Under the pieces are notes generated by a model. It saw nothing but the letters and a program-made list of their open reading frames with translations. It did no database searches and was not told the DNA's origin. Positions 18,126 to 26,679 of a stretch of 64,000 bases of DNA are shown in pieces (the first letter of the stretch is position 1; the number at the start of each line of letters is the position of its first letter). Source of the stretch: Desulfuromonas sp. CSMB_57 (GTDB lineage Bacteria; Desulfobacterota; Desulfuromonadia; Desulfuromonadales; Syntrophotaleaceae); contig NZ_JAFCIY020000001.1 of NCBI RefSeq assembly GCF_020194955.2, positions 186,001 to 250,000 on the forward strand, read 5' to 3'. A program made the translations under genes and the position numbers.

Positions 18126-18779
18126 ATGACATTGCATATTGTGCGTGAAATCGAAAAACTCAAAAAACGGCTCCTGACCCTCAGCGCCATGGTCGAGGAG
18201 AGTTACCAGCGTTCCATTGCCGCCCTGGAGCGGCGCGACGCCGCCCTGGCGCAGCAGGTCATCGACGCCGACACGGATGTCGACCAGATGGAGGTCGATC
18301 TGGAGGAGGAGTGCCTCAAGGTGCTGGCCCTGCATCAGCCGGTAGCCAACGACCTGCGTTTCATCGTCTCCCTGCTCAAGATCAACAACGACCTGGAGCG
18401 CATCGCCGACCTGGCGGTGAACATCGCCGAGCGAGCGCTGGATCTCATGAAGTTGGAACGGATTCCGATGCCCTTCGACTTCGCCAACATGTCCCAGAAG
18501 GTCTACGCCATGGTCAAGAAGAGCCTCGATGCCCTGGTGCATTTCGATCAAGGCCTGGCGCGCCAGGTCATCGCCCTGGACGACGAGGTGGATGAACTGC
18601 ACCACCAGACCTACGGCCTGGTCATGGCGCAGATTCGCCAGAACCCGGATCATCTCGAAGCCCTGATCTGCTACCTGGTCATTTCCCGCTACCTGGAGCG
18701 CATCGCCGACCAGACCACCAATATCGCCGAGGATGTGCTGTATATGATCGAGGGAAAGATCTTCCGGCACATTCTGTAG
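18126..18779 (+). CDS. phoU: Phosphate signalling protein PhoU
   Basis: A 217-residue all-helical cytosolic protein of two PhoU three-helix bundles, each with the acidic metal-binding E/D-x3-D signatures (DTDVDQMEVDLEEE and ALDDEVDELHHQ). It links PstB to PhoR and represses the regulon when phosphate is plentiful. It is the last gene of the pst operon and a strong terminator follows at 18824. Confidence 0.95.
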   Translation: MTLHIVREIEKLKKRLLTLSAMVEESYQRSIAALERRDAALAQQVIDADTDVDQMEVDLEEECLKVLALHQPVANDLRFIVSLLKINNDLERIADLAVNIAERALDLMKLERIPMPFDFANMSQKVYAMVKKSLDALVHFDQGLARQVIALDDEVDELHHQTYGLVMAQIRQNPDHLEALICYLVISRYLERIADQTTNIAEDVLYMIEGKIFRHIL

Positions 18780-18823
18780 TAGGCGGGACATACCCAAATT
18801 CAGCCATTGGGTAGTTGGCTCGT

Positions 18824-18870
18824 AAATTTGAAGGCCTGCCGGTTACGCGGCAGGCCTTCAAATTTTTTAG
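18824..18870. terminator. Bidirectional terminator between phoU and the deaminase gene
   Basis: A near-perfect stem of about 18 base pairs (AAATTTGAAGGCCTGCCG with its complement, loop about GTTACG) is flanked by A and T runs on both sides. It can therefore end both the rightward pst-phoU transcript and the leftward modE operon. Confidence 0.9.
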
Positions 18871-18875
18871 GGCCG

Positions 18876-19454
18876 TTATGGATGCCGGCCGTTGTAAATC
18901 AGTCCGCCTGAATCCCGGTAGCGTTCCAGCACCGCCACCGCCTCGGCCCGGCAAACATCGCGCAACACGGCGATGCCGCGGCGTTCCAGCGCGTCCTGCC
19001 AGTGCTCGGGCTTGTCCCCTTCGTCAAAGCCGATAGCCCGTGCATCGGCGTCCCGGGCACCGCACGCCAGGCTGCGGAGGCCGGCCCAGGGCAGGGCGCC
19101 GAGGCACATGGCGCAGGGTTCGGTGGAGCTGACCAGTTGGGCGTTGAGGCCGGCGGCGGCCAGGGAAAAATGGCCGACCAGACGCTGGGCCGTCATGAGG
19201 GCGACCAGTTCGGCATGGGCGACGGAACAACAGGCGCTGGTCACCAGGTTGACTCCCGGGGCCAGCAAGCGGCCGCTGTCGAGATCGAATACGGCGGCAC
19301 CGAAAGGCCCGCCGCCGTCATGCTCGATGTTGGCCGCCGCCAGCCGGATGGCCAACTGCATGCGCTCTTCTATGCTGTGGAACACATGCTCCGCCGGCGG
19401 CAGCAGCGGCCGCAGCCAACCGGGCAGGGCCAGTTGCACCTTGGGCCAGGTCAT
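18876..19454 (-). CDS. Zinc-dependent nucleoside/base deaminase (CDA fold)
   Basis: A 192-residue cytidine-deaminase-superfamily enzyme with the two zinc motifs HAELVAL (His ligand, catalytic Glu) and PCAMC (two Cys ligands). The sequence resembles guanine deaminase/TadA-like proteins that hydrolyse amino groups on purines. Substrate not determinable. The ATG at 19454 overlaps the stop of the upstream FRG gene by four bases (ATGA). It is the third gene of a modE-FRG-deaminase operon, an unusual partner for a molybdenum regulator. Confidence 0.82.
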   Translation of the reverse strand: MTWPKVQLALPGWLRPLLPPAEHVFHSIEERMQLAIRLAAANIEHDGGGPFGAAVFDLDSGRLLAPGVNLVTSACCSVAHAELVALMTAQRLVGHFSLAAAGLNAQLVSSTEPCAMCLGALPWAGLRSLACGARDADARAIGFDEGDKPEHWQDALERRGIAVLRDVCRAEAVAVLERYRDSGGLIYNGRHP

Positions 19455-20311
19455 GGCTCGGTCCGTGGCGGGAGGGCGCGCATGCCCTGCTGCAGTTCGC
19501 ATTCCTCGGTGCAGCGCGGACTGTAATGGCGCTTGAGCCACTGGCTGAGACCGTCCAATCCGGGAAACAGTACCCTTTCGGTGATGTTGGCCTGGTCCAA
19601 CTTGTCGCGGATCTCCCATTTCAGTTCCGCCGGAATGATGATCTTGCGCCAGATCTCCGGGTGCTCGCGCAGAAAATCGCAGAGCAGTCTTTCCGGGTTG
19701 GAGACCACGGAAAAGAAGGCGAACTGGTTGACGATGCGTTCCTCCATGGATGGCGGCTCGAAGAAGATCACGGCATTGTCGCGGGACAGGTGCGACAATT
19801 CATTCAGATTGCGAATCTCTTCGGACAGCATTTCCACCGTGAAGACGTTGGCTCCCTCTGCTTCGAGTTTGTGCCGCAAGGCCTTGGGCAGCAATTGGTG
19901 GGTTTTGATGTAGTTGACCGCCCAGATGACGCCGTCCAGGTCGAATTTGCAGATGTTGGCGGTGGCGAAGTGCATGGCCACAAAGGGGGAATAGGTCCAA
20001 TCCAGCAGGCGGGTGGGCAGGCCGTAGTGCTGGGCCCTGGACATCCAGTGCCAGAAGGAATCGGCTTCCACCGTGGAGCGGTGCGCATATTTTTTGAAAT
20101 TTCGCATCAGGTGGCGCTCCAGTTGGCCATAAGGGCCGCCGAGGCGCATCAGGGTGGTTTTCAGGGGATAGCGGGCGTCGGACAGGCCACGAAAGGCGAA
20201 CCGCGACCGGAACCGGCCGAGGTCGGAATTCCAGGACTCGGCGAACAACTCGGTCTGCAGTTGATCCCAGCTGTTGATGTGAATTTCGTTGGCGGAGCCG
20301 GATTTTTTCAC
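19451..20311 (-). CDS. FRG-domain protein
   Basis: A 286-residue soluble protein with an FRG domain: FAFRGLSDARYPLKTTL near residue 38, then HYGLPTRLLDWTYSPFVA, the conserved LPTRLLDW block of the family. FRG proteins are widespread, often in mobile or defence contexts; biochemical function is mostly unassigned. The gene starts at a GTG overlapping the modE stop by four bases and ends overlapping the deaminase start. These overlaps suggest stoichiometric production of all three. Confidence 0.8.
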   Translation of the reverse strand: MKKSGSANEIHINSWDQLQTELFAESWNSDLGRFRSRFAFRGLSDARYPLKTTLMRLGGPYGQLERHLMRNFKKYAHRSTVEADSFWHWMSRAQHYGLPTRLLDWTYSPFVAMHFATANICKFDLDGVIWAVNYIKTHQLLPKALRHKLEAEGANVFTVEMLSEEIRNLNELSHLSRDNAVIFFEPPSMEERIVNQFAFFSVVSNPERLLCDFLREHPEIWRKIIIPAELKWEIRDKLDQANITERVLFPGLDGLSQWLKRHYSPRCTEECELQQGMRALPPRTEP

Positions 20312-21120
20312 AGCACACCGAGAATGACGTTCGACTCCTGAAACACCGCCCAGGCCGTGTCGCCTTCCTGCAACTCCAGGTGCTGAACGCTGCCCAGGGT
20401 CATTGTGGCACTGACGGTGCTGCCGCCGGGCAGTTCCAGGGTGAGGTCGGCGTTGACCGTACCGCGGATGATGGTTCGCACCGTGCCCTGCAGGCTGTTG
20501 ATGGCGCTGAGGCGCGCGCTGCCCAGATCCTTGACGATCATCACTGCCGGCGCCTTGACCATGGCCAGCACTTCACTGCCCTCGGTCAGACCGAGAGCTT
20601 CCAGGCTTTCCGTCGTGATCAGGGCGGAAAGGCGATCTTCGCCTTTGAGTTGCAGTTCCACCAGGGCGTTGACCTCGCCGCGCGAGATCTTTTCCACACG
20701 TCCCGACCAGAGATTGCGGGCGCTGACTTTCATGTTGATCTTCCTCAGAAACTGGTAGAATTTTTCTCCCTCTTCGAGGTGTTCGCCGATGGATTGCAGG
20801 AATCGCTCGTGTTCCCGTTGTATCATCCGGTAACGCTTCACCACTTCCTGACCGGCTTCCGTCAGACGGGTGCCGCCGCCGCCGCGTCCGCCGGTGGTGC
20901 GGATTACCAGGGGCTCGTCAGCCAGGTTGTTGAGGGCGTCAACCTGCTCCCAGGCGGTTTTGTAGCTGATGCCCTGGGCCTTGCCGGCCTTGGTGATGGA
21001 GCCGTATTGATCGATTTTTTCCAGCAATTCGATGCGGCTGTGACCGAGGAATTCCTGGCCGGCCTTGCTGAACCAAACCTCCCCCAAAACACTCATGTCC
21101 TTGGTTTTCGCTTTTTTCAC
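20308..21120 (-). CDS. modE: Molybdenum-responsive transcriptional regulator ModE
   Basis: A 270-residue regulator. The N-terminal LysR-like winged helix (GSITKAGKAQGISYKTAWEQVDAL, here read in parts, about residues 30-65; then TTGGRGGGGTRLTEAG) is the ModE DNA-binding signature. The C-terminal half holds two Mop-type oxyanion domains (SARNLWSGRV and LSAINSLQGTV). It senses molybdate or tungstate and controls uptake and Mo/W enzymes. In this window the plausible targets are the aldehyde oxidoreductase and the tupA promoter. First gene of an operon with the FRG protein and deaminase. Confidence 0.93.
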   Translation of the reverse strand: MKKAKTKDMSVLGEVWFSKAGQEFLGHSRIELLEKIDQYGSITKAGKAQGISYKTAWEQVDALNNLADEPLVIRTTGGRGGGGTRLTEAGQEVVKRYRMIQREHERFLQSIGEHLEEGEKFYQFLRKINMKVSARNLWSGRVEKISRGEVNALVELQLKGEDRLSALITTESLEALGLTEGSEVLAMVKAPAVMIVKDLGSARLSAINSLQGTVRTIIRGTVNADLTLELPGGSTVSATMTLGSVQHLELQEGDTAWAVFQESNVILGVL

Positions 21121-21335
21121 GCCCCGCTCCTTGGATAGGTTGCTTGCCTGTTCTTACTTTTTAAGGCACCCTCAAGCGGTATGCAAGCTGAAAAGGGTCC
21201 GAAATCGGATCGGATTGGGAAAATGACTCCTGCGAGATCTTCACGAGGCGCAGGGGCGGGCGTCAGGTGCAAGACAGAAACCGTGGCAGGCCGGGCATTT
21301 TCTCGGATTCTGCAAAACCGGCAGGGAGTTAAGAC

Positions 21336-22493
21336 ATGGACAAGGATCGTGCGGATCGCATTGCCGGTCTGCGGCGCCTGGCTGAATGGCTGTTACAGGA
21401 AGCCAGGGACTTCGGCGACGCGGGCGGCCTGGCGCAGCAGGCCGCGAATTGTTGCGAACAGCTGCTGACGCTATGCCAGGAACAACTGGAGCACAACCGG
21501 CAAGGCGATAGGTCCAAGGTCTCGGAGTTGACGCAAATTTGCCAACTGCTGCGTCAGGCCTTGGTTTGCCGTCCGGCTCCCGACGGGACCCATGACGAAC
21601 TGCTCTGGTTGCGGGCCGCCAACCGGGCTCTGCTGCTGGAGCGCAGCAAACTGCAGAACATCTTTGCCGCGACCACCAACTTGGTGCTGGTGGCCGATCA
21701 TGAGGGGCGGGTAACCCGGACCAACCCGGCCGCGGCGGAATTTTTCGCCGGTCGCAACCCTCTCGGAACCCCATTCTGGACCTTGCTGGAAATGACCCAG
21801 CAGGATCCTGAAGGGGTTTTGGCCGCCTTTCCCGCCGACGGCCATCACGAAATCGCCCTGGCCGGGGGGCGTCACCATTTCCGTCTGCGCCTGGTGACCC
21901 TGCAACCCGAAACCAGCGGTTTGCGCGGCTTCATACTGGTACTCAACGATATCAGCTGGCTGGTCGACTCCCGCCAGGAACTGGAGCGGTTGGTGGCGGA
22001 GCGCACCCGGGCCCTGGCCGAGTCGGAACAGTTGCTGCGACAGGAAAAACACCAGGTGGAGGAGATGAACGTCACCCTGCGCAACGTCATGCACAGCATC
22101 GACGATGAGCGTCGCGAATTCGGGCGCAATCTGGCGCGCAAAGTCAGGGATCAGTTGTTGCCGGCCTTGGACAAGATCCGTCGTGAACCGAGCGCGGAAG
22201 TACGCGGCAGTTATCTCAACCTGGTGCGGGAGCAGTTGATCGGTTTGACCAGCGGCCAGGAAACGGAACTGGACGCCCATCTGCTCAAACTCAGTAAAAC
22301 GGAAATCCGCATCTGCCGCTTCATCCAGGCCGGCTGCACCAGCAAGGAGATCTGCGATGCCCTGAATCTGGCTTTCGAAACCGTCCAGACCCATCGCAAG
22401 AATATCCGCCGCAAGCTTGGTTTGCGTCGCGGCGGCATTAATCTGCACGCTTTTCTGGCTGCCCGTCGACCCCTGGTTGCTGACGAAGCCTGA
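21336..22493 (+). CDS. PAS-domain LuxR-type transcriptional regulator
   Basis: A 385-residue cytosolic protein. An N-terminal helical region precedes a PAS domain (about residues 105-210, SKLQNIFAATTNLVLVAD). A coiled coil follows (about 215-265), then a C-terminal LuxR/NarL-type helix-turn-helix (TEIRICRFIQAGCTSKEI then QTHRKNIRRKLGL). No receiver or kinase domain is present, so it probably senses a small molecule or redox state directly. GGGAG lies 8 bases before the ATG. It sits just upstream of, and codirectional with, the aldehyde oxidoreductase, its likeliest target. Confidence 0.85.
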   Translation: MDKDRADRIAGLRRLAEWLLQEARDFGDAGGLAQQAANCCEQLLTLCQEQLEHNRQGDRSKVSELTQICQLLRQALVCRPAPDGTHDELLWLRAANRALLLERSKLQNIFAATTNLVLVADHEGRVTRTNPAAAEFFAGRNPLGTPFWTLLEMTQQDPEGVLAAFPADGHHEIALAGGRHHFRLRLVTLQPETSGLRGFILVLNDISWLVDSRQELERLVAERTRALAESEQLLRQEKHQVEEMNVTLRNVMHSIDDERREFGRNLARKVRDQLLPALDKIRREPSAEVRGSYLNLVREQLIGLTSGQETELDAHLLKLSKTEIRICRFIQAGCTSKEICDALNLAFETVQTHRKNIRRKLGLRRGGINLHAFLAARRPLVADEA

Positions 22494-22603
22494 GGGGGCC
22501 GGAGGACGACCCTCCGTGCCCTGCGGTCGGATTGGTCGAGATCCTGTGTATACGGCTTGAAGTATGGCTGTCGATGGATGCGGGGCAGATCCTGGATCGT
22601 ATA

Positions 22604-22632
22604 GGGTAGATCAAATTACCCGATAATTACCC
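22604..22632 (+). promoter_or_regulatory. Direct-repeat operator candidate upstream of the aldehyde oxidoreductase
   Basis: AATTACCC occurs at 22614-22621 and again at 22625-22632, an 11-bp period. GGGTA at 22604-22608 is close to an inverted copy. The site lies 245-270 bases before the oxidoreductase ATG, in the 382-base gap after the LuxR-type gene. It differs from the NCTAAC sites assigned to PhoB. Nothing else is recognised in this gap. Confidence 0.45.
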
Positions 22633-22875
22633 TTATTCTCACCTGTAAGTCCCTTGTTTCTCCATGCTATAACGCCTCACGTTCGGAGTTGCGAGATGGA
22701 TCCGCGACTTCGTTGTGAAGCAGCGTTTCGCAATGACCGGTTCCGAGCCGGCACCGCCTGGGAAGACGGTCTTTATGGCGGACGGCCGACGGGTTTTGCC
22801 GGAAACGGCAGGGCCTCCCACATCTGGAAAGGCACCGGCGCGTCCCGAGAAACAACAGGGGAGGAAGACAACAGC

Positions 22876-24603
22876 ATGAACATCATTCGCGTGAACATGA
22901 CCGACCTGACGGTCAAAACCGAGGCGGTTCCGGAAGCGTGGCGCACCCTCGGCGGCCGGGCTTTGACCAGTACCATTGTGGCGGCGGAAGTACCGCCGAC
23001 CTGTCACCCCCTGGGACCCAACAACAAGCTGGTCTTCGCGCCCGGCATGCTGTCGGGCACGCCGGCGGCCAACTCCGGGCGCATGTCCGTGGGCGGCAAG
23101 AGCCCGCTGACCTACGGCATCAAGGAGAGCAATGCCGGCGGCACCACCGCCCAGCAATTCGCCAAGCTCGGTATCCAGGCGCTGATCATTGAAGGCCGGC
23201 CCCGGGAGGAAAAATGGTACCGGTTGCACGTGGACCGGGCCGGTGTCTCCATTCATGAAGAAAGCGCCGTCATCGGCATGCAGAATTTCGCCGTCATCGA
23301 AGAGATGGAAAAGCGTTTCGGCGACAAGGTCGGGATCATGACCATCGGCGTGCCCGGCGAGGAGCGGCTGGCCATGGCCAACATCTCCGTCAAGGATCCG
23401 GATCACAAGATTCGCAGCCACGGCCGCGGCGGCATGGGGGCGGTGATGGGCGCGAAAAAGATCAAGTGCATCACCGTCGACGGCACCGGTGCCGGCAAGG
23501 TGGACATCGCCGACCCGGACAAGTTCAAGGCCGCCGCCCGGGTTTTCGCCAAAGCCCTCCTCGACCATCCCGTCAGCGGCCAGGGGCTGCCGACCTACGG
23601 CACCAACATCCTGGTCAATATTCTCCATGAAGCCGGCGGCCTGCCGACCAAGAACTTTCGTTATGGTCAATGCGATCACCATGACAAGATCTCCGGCGAA
23701 ACCATGTACGAGACCATCGTCGCCCGCAAGGGTCATCCCAAGCATGGTTGCCACGCCGGGTGCCTGATCCAGTGTTCCCAGGTCTACAACGACAAGGATG
23801 GCCATTACCTGACCTCGGGTTTCGAGTACGAGACCATCTGGGGCCTGGGCGCCGATTGCCTGATTGAGGATCTGGACGATGTCGCCACCTGCGACAGCAT
23901 CATGGACGACATCGGCGTCGATTCCATCGAGGGCGTAGTGGCCATGGGCGTGGTCATGGAAGCCGGCATCATTCCCTGGGGGGACGGCAAGGGCGCCATC
24001 CGCCTGCTGCGTGAAGAAGTCGGCAAGGCGACCCCCCTCGGCCGCATCATCGGCAACGGCACCGGCTCCGTCGGGCAGGCCTTCGGCCTGACCAGGGTGC
24101 CGGTGGTCAAGAACCAGGGCATTCCCGCCTACGATCCCCGCTCCGTCAAGGGCATCGGCATCACCTATGCCACCTCCACCATGGGCGCCGACCATACCTC
24201 GGGCTACTGCATCGCCACCAACATCCTGAAAGTGGGCGGCTATGTGGATCCCCTTGGTAAAGAAGGTCAGGTCGAGTTGTCACGCAATCTGCAGATCGGC
24301 ACTGCCGTCATCGACAGCACCGGTATGTGCGTGTTCGTCGCCTTTCCCATGCTCGATCTGCCCGAATGCGCCGCCGCCCTCAACGACATGGTGGGTGCCC
24401 GTTACGGCATCGAGATGGACGCGGAGAAAGCCGCTGACCTCGGCAAGCGGATTCTAAAACTGGAGCACGAATTCAACCTCGCGGCGGGCATGAACCATGC
24501 CGCCGACCGGTTGCCGGAATTCTTCTCTCTGGAACAGGTCCCGCCGCACAACGCCATCTGGGATTTCAGCGACGCCGAGATCGACGCTTTCTGGAATTTC
24601 TGA
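22876..24603 (+). CDS. aor: Aldehyde:ferredoxin oxidoreductase (tungsten enzyme)
   Basis: A 575-residue AOR-family enzyme oxidising aldehydes to acids (or the reverse) with ferredoxin. It has the N-terminal LGGRALTS block that contacts tungstopterin. [4Fe-4S] ligands are Cys292, Cys296 and Cys300 in GCHAGCLIQCS, with a distal Cys485 in TGMCVF. GAGGAAG lies upstream of the ATG at 22876; the open frame extends 222 bases further upstream without family similarity. Its cofactor needs tungsten, matching the TupA and ModE genes in the window, and a small ferredoxin is encoded at 47887. Confidence 0.93.
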   Translation: MNIIRVNMTDLTVKTEAVPEAWRTLGGRALTSTIVAAEVPPTCHPLGPNNKLVFAPGMLSGTPAANSGRMSVGGKSPLTYGIKESNAGGTTAQQFAKLGIQALIIEGRPREEKWYRLHVDRAGVSIHEESAVIGMQNFAVIEEMEKRFGDKVGIMTIGVPGEERLAMANISVKDPDHKIRSHGRGGMGAVMGAKKIKCITVDGTGAGKVDIADPDKFKAAARVFAKALLDHPVSGQGLPTYGTNILVNILHEAGGLPTKNFRYGQCDHHDKISGETMYETIVARKGHPKHGCHAGCLIQCSQVYNDKDGHYLTSGFEYETIWGLGADCLIEDLDDVATCDSIMDDIGVDSIEGVVAMGVVMEAGIIPWGDGKGAIRLLREEVGKATPLGRIIGNGTGSVGQAFGLTRVPVVKNQGIPAYDPRSVKGIGITYATSTMGADHTSGYCIATNILKVGGYVDPLGKEGQVELSRNLQIGTAVIDSTGMCVFVAFPMLDLPECAAALNDMVGARYGIEMDAEKAADLGKRILKLEHEFNLAAGMNHAADRLPEFFSLEQVPPHNAIWDFSDAEIDAFWNF

Positions 24604-24706
24604 GGCGAAGTTCGACTGCGCAGTGTTGCTCATGGGAGCAGGGCGTCATTCCGGGAAAGCGCTGCGCTCCTGTGAAACTCCTCCTTTGGGTATGAAAACC
24701 TGCCTT

Positions 24707-24746
24707 GGCCGCATGGATCTTGCCGGATCCGTGCGGCCTTTTTTAT
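24707..24746 (+). terminator. Intrinsic terminator after aor
   Basis: GGCCGCATGGATC pairs with GGATCCGTGCGGCC (one mismatch or bulge) around a five-base loop and is followed by TTTTTT. It lies about 100 bases past the oxidoreductase stop. No gene is visible in the rest of the 24604-24932 gap. Confidence 0.88.
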
Positions 24747-24932
24747 CGGGCCAACGTAAAGGATCCGCGGGGCGACTGGCATTCTGCCAGCCTTCTATGC
24801 ATATGCACGAGTCTCAGAGTGCCGCTAACGGAATTTTTACGGAACGTTGAAATGGTTCGAACAATCGGCAGCTATATGGATGGCAGGGTTAATCAGGAAA
24901 TATCCTGGCAACCATATGGAGGCTGGAAAAAG

Positions 24933-25304
24933 ATGAACGATTACTTTCATGTTGTGCCCGGCCGGGTCCGCATCAGGTCGCGGTTGGTCAAAGCCGATGA
25001 GAGGGCGGCCGGAACCATCCGTGCCGCATTGCAGAACTTGCCTGGCGTTGAAAGCGTCTCGGTCAGCACCCTGACCGGCAGTGTAACAGTATTGTTCAAT
25101 CCCAGGCAGATGGACGCTTCCTCGGTGTTGAACAGACTATCGGATGCCGGTTATTTCAAGCCGGGCCAGGCCGTCAGCAGCACCCAGTATCTGGATTCCG
25201 CCGCCAGTCAACTGGGCCAAAAGGTGGGCAAGGCCCTGCTGGGCGTGGCCGTGGACCGCGTTCTGGGAGGCACCCCGCTGTCCTTTATAGCGGCGCTCAT
25301 CTAA
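24933..25304 (+). CDS. HMA_2-type heavy-metal-associated-like protein
   Basis: A 123-residue protein with an N-terminal ferredoxin-like fold of the HMA_2 type: VVPGRVRIRSRLVKAD, then GVESVSVSTLTGSVTVLF. It lacks the CxxC metal-binding pair of true HMA domains. The C-terminal half is glycine/alanine-rich and weakly hydrophobic and may associate with membranes. GGAGG lies about 11 bases upstream; an in-frame ATG at 24876 would add 19 residues. It converges on the P-type ATPase/MetK-like operon, which also encodes two HMA_2-like modules, so it is probably part of the same system. Confidence 0.7.
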   Translation: MNDYFHVVPGRVRIRSRLVKADERAAGTIRAALQNLPGVESVSVSTLTGSVTVLFNPRQMDASSVLNRLSDAGYFKPGQAVSSTQYLDSAASQLGQKVGKALLGVAVDRVLGGTPLSFIAALI

Positions 25305-25479
25305 TTGCCCAAGGTTTTGTCCCACCTTAATCAAAAATGGCGGTTTCGGGCAGGGGCCGGATTCCCTCACCGCTGCCTTTCGAGCCTGGCTGAAATGGCC
25401 GCATTTTGACCAGAAGCCTCTTCTTGACACCCCTTTCAGCGCGCCAAGGTTGATGCCTGACCATGACTGAGAACCCCTG

Positions 25480-26679
25480 TTAACTATTAGTCATATGGCG
25501 AAGCGCCGGGGCCAGGTCGGTTCGCTCCCACGGCAGCCCCATATCCATTCGGCCGATCTGGCCGTAAGCGGCCAATTTTCGGTAAAATCCTCCCGGAAGA
25601 GCCTGCGGCAGGCGGCGCAGGTTGAACCGGCGCAGGATGGCGGCCGGCCGAAAGTCGAACACCTCCTGAACCAATCTGGCCAAGTCTTCATCGTCGAGGC
25701 GGCCTGTTCCGAAGGTTTCCACCTGGACGCTGGCTGGAGCTGCCAGGCCGATGGTATAGCTGAGTTGGACTTCGCATTCGTCAGCCAGGCCGCCTGCCAC
25801 AAGGTTTTTAGCGGCATAACGGGCCGCATAGGTGCCGATACGGTCGATGCGCAAGGGGTCTTTGCCGCTCAAGGCGTTGCCGCTATTGCGGGAATACTCG
25901 CCGTAGGTGTCGACAGCGGTTTTGCGCCCGGTAAGGCCGGCATGCAAGGCCGGCCCGCCGTCGAGCACCGGACCGTTGGGATTGATATAGATGCGGGTCC
26001 GCTCGTCAGGCCGCAACAATTCGTCCTGGAAGACCGGGGCAATCACCGTTTCCCGCAAATCGGCGGCCAGCTTGTCCGGAACAGGCGCCGATCCATGATG
26101 GCTGGTCAGTAGGGTAATGGAGTGGATGCGGTAGGGGCGACGTTCGCGGAATTCGATGCCGACCTGGGTTTTGCCGTCCGGCGCCAGGTAAGGCAGCAGT
26201 TTTTGAAAGCGCACCGCCGACAGCCGTCGTGCCAGGCGATGGGCCAGCCAGATGGGCAAGGGCAGGAACGCCGCCGTCTGCCGGCAGGCGAAGCCGAAGA
26301 CGGCAGCCTGGTCCTGGGCGGTAATCCGGTTCAATTCGGCGTCATCCAGAGAGTTTTCATCGAAACGCTGGGTTGCATTCTGCGGCTCTTCCTGGATGCT
26401 GGTGATGATGCTGCAGGTACGACTGCTGAAGGTGCTGTCCCGGTATCCGACCTGATCGATGACCTGACGGGCCAAGTGGGTGATGTCCACCATGGCCGGG
26501 GAGGCGAAACGCGCTGCAATGTAGACAATGGAGCAGGCTGCCGCGCATTCAGCACGGATGCGCGCCAGGGGATCGTGCTGCAGGAATCGATCGACGATGG
26601 CATCGCTGATCTGGTCGCAGAGCTTGTCCGGATGCCCCTCGGTGACCGATTCCGAGAGGAACATGAAGTCCTTTTTCAT
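25480..26679 (-). CDS. Divergent S-adenosylmethionine synthetase paralogue
   Basis: A 399-residue MetK-family protein. Family landmarks are recognisable: SESVTEGHPDKLCDQISDA at the N-terminus, TGRKTAVDTYG, SGKDPLRIDR and AARYAAKNLVAGGLA. The usually invariant ATP/methionine loop GAGDQG-MFGYA reads TAQDQAAVFGFA, and DP-ARVACE reads DPLARIRAEC. Catalysis of SAM synthesis may be altered or lost. Its first 131 bases overlap, in another frame, the end of the ATPase gene. Housekeeping metK is not in this window. Last gene of a minus-strand operon. Confidence 0.8.
   Translation of the reverse strand: MKKDFMFLSESVTEGHPDKLCDQISDAIVDRFLQHDPLARIRAECAAACSIVYIAARFASPAMVDITHLARQVIDQVGYRDSTFSSRTCSIITSIQEEPQNATQRFDENSLDDAELNRITAQDQAAVFGFACRQTAAFLPLPIWLAHRLARRLSAVRFQKLLPYLAPDGKTQVGIEFRERRPYRIHSITLLTSHHGSAPVPDKLAADLRETVIAPVFQDELLRPDERTRIYINPNGPVLDGGPALHAGLTGRKTAVDTYGEYSRNSGNALSGKDPLRIDRIGTYAARYAAKNLVAGGLADECEVQLSYTIGLAAPASVQVETFGTGRLDDEDLARLVQEVFDFRPAAILRRFNLRRLPQALPGGFYRKLAAYGQIGRMDMGLPWERTDLAPALRHMTNS

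Noticed and set aside
22654-22875. In-frame upstream extension of the aldehyde oxidoreductase
   Set aside because: AOR proteins begin at the LGGRAL region soon after the 22876 ATG, which has a good ribosome site.
25475-25500. GTTAACTATTAG as a further Pho box
   Set aside because: The half-sites do not have an 11-bp period and no gene starts downstream on the proper strand.
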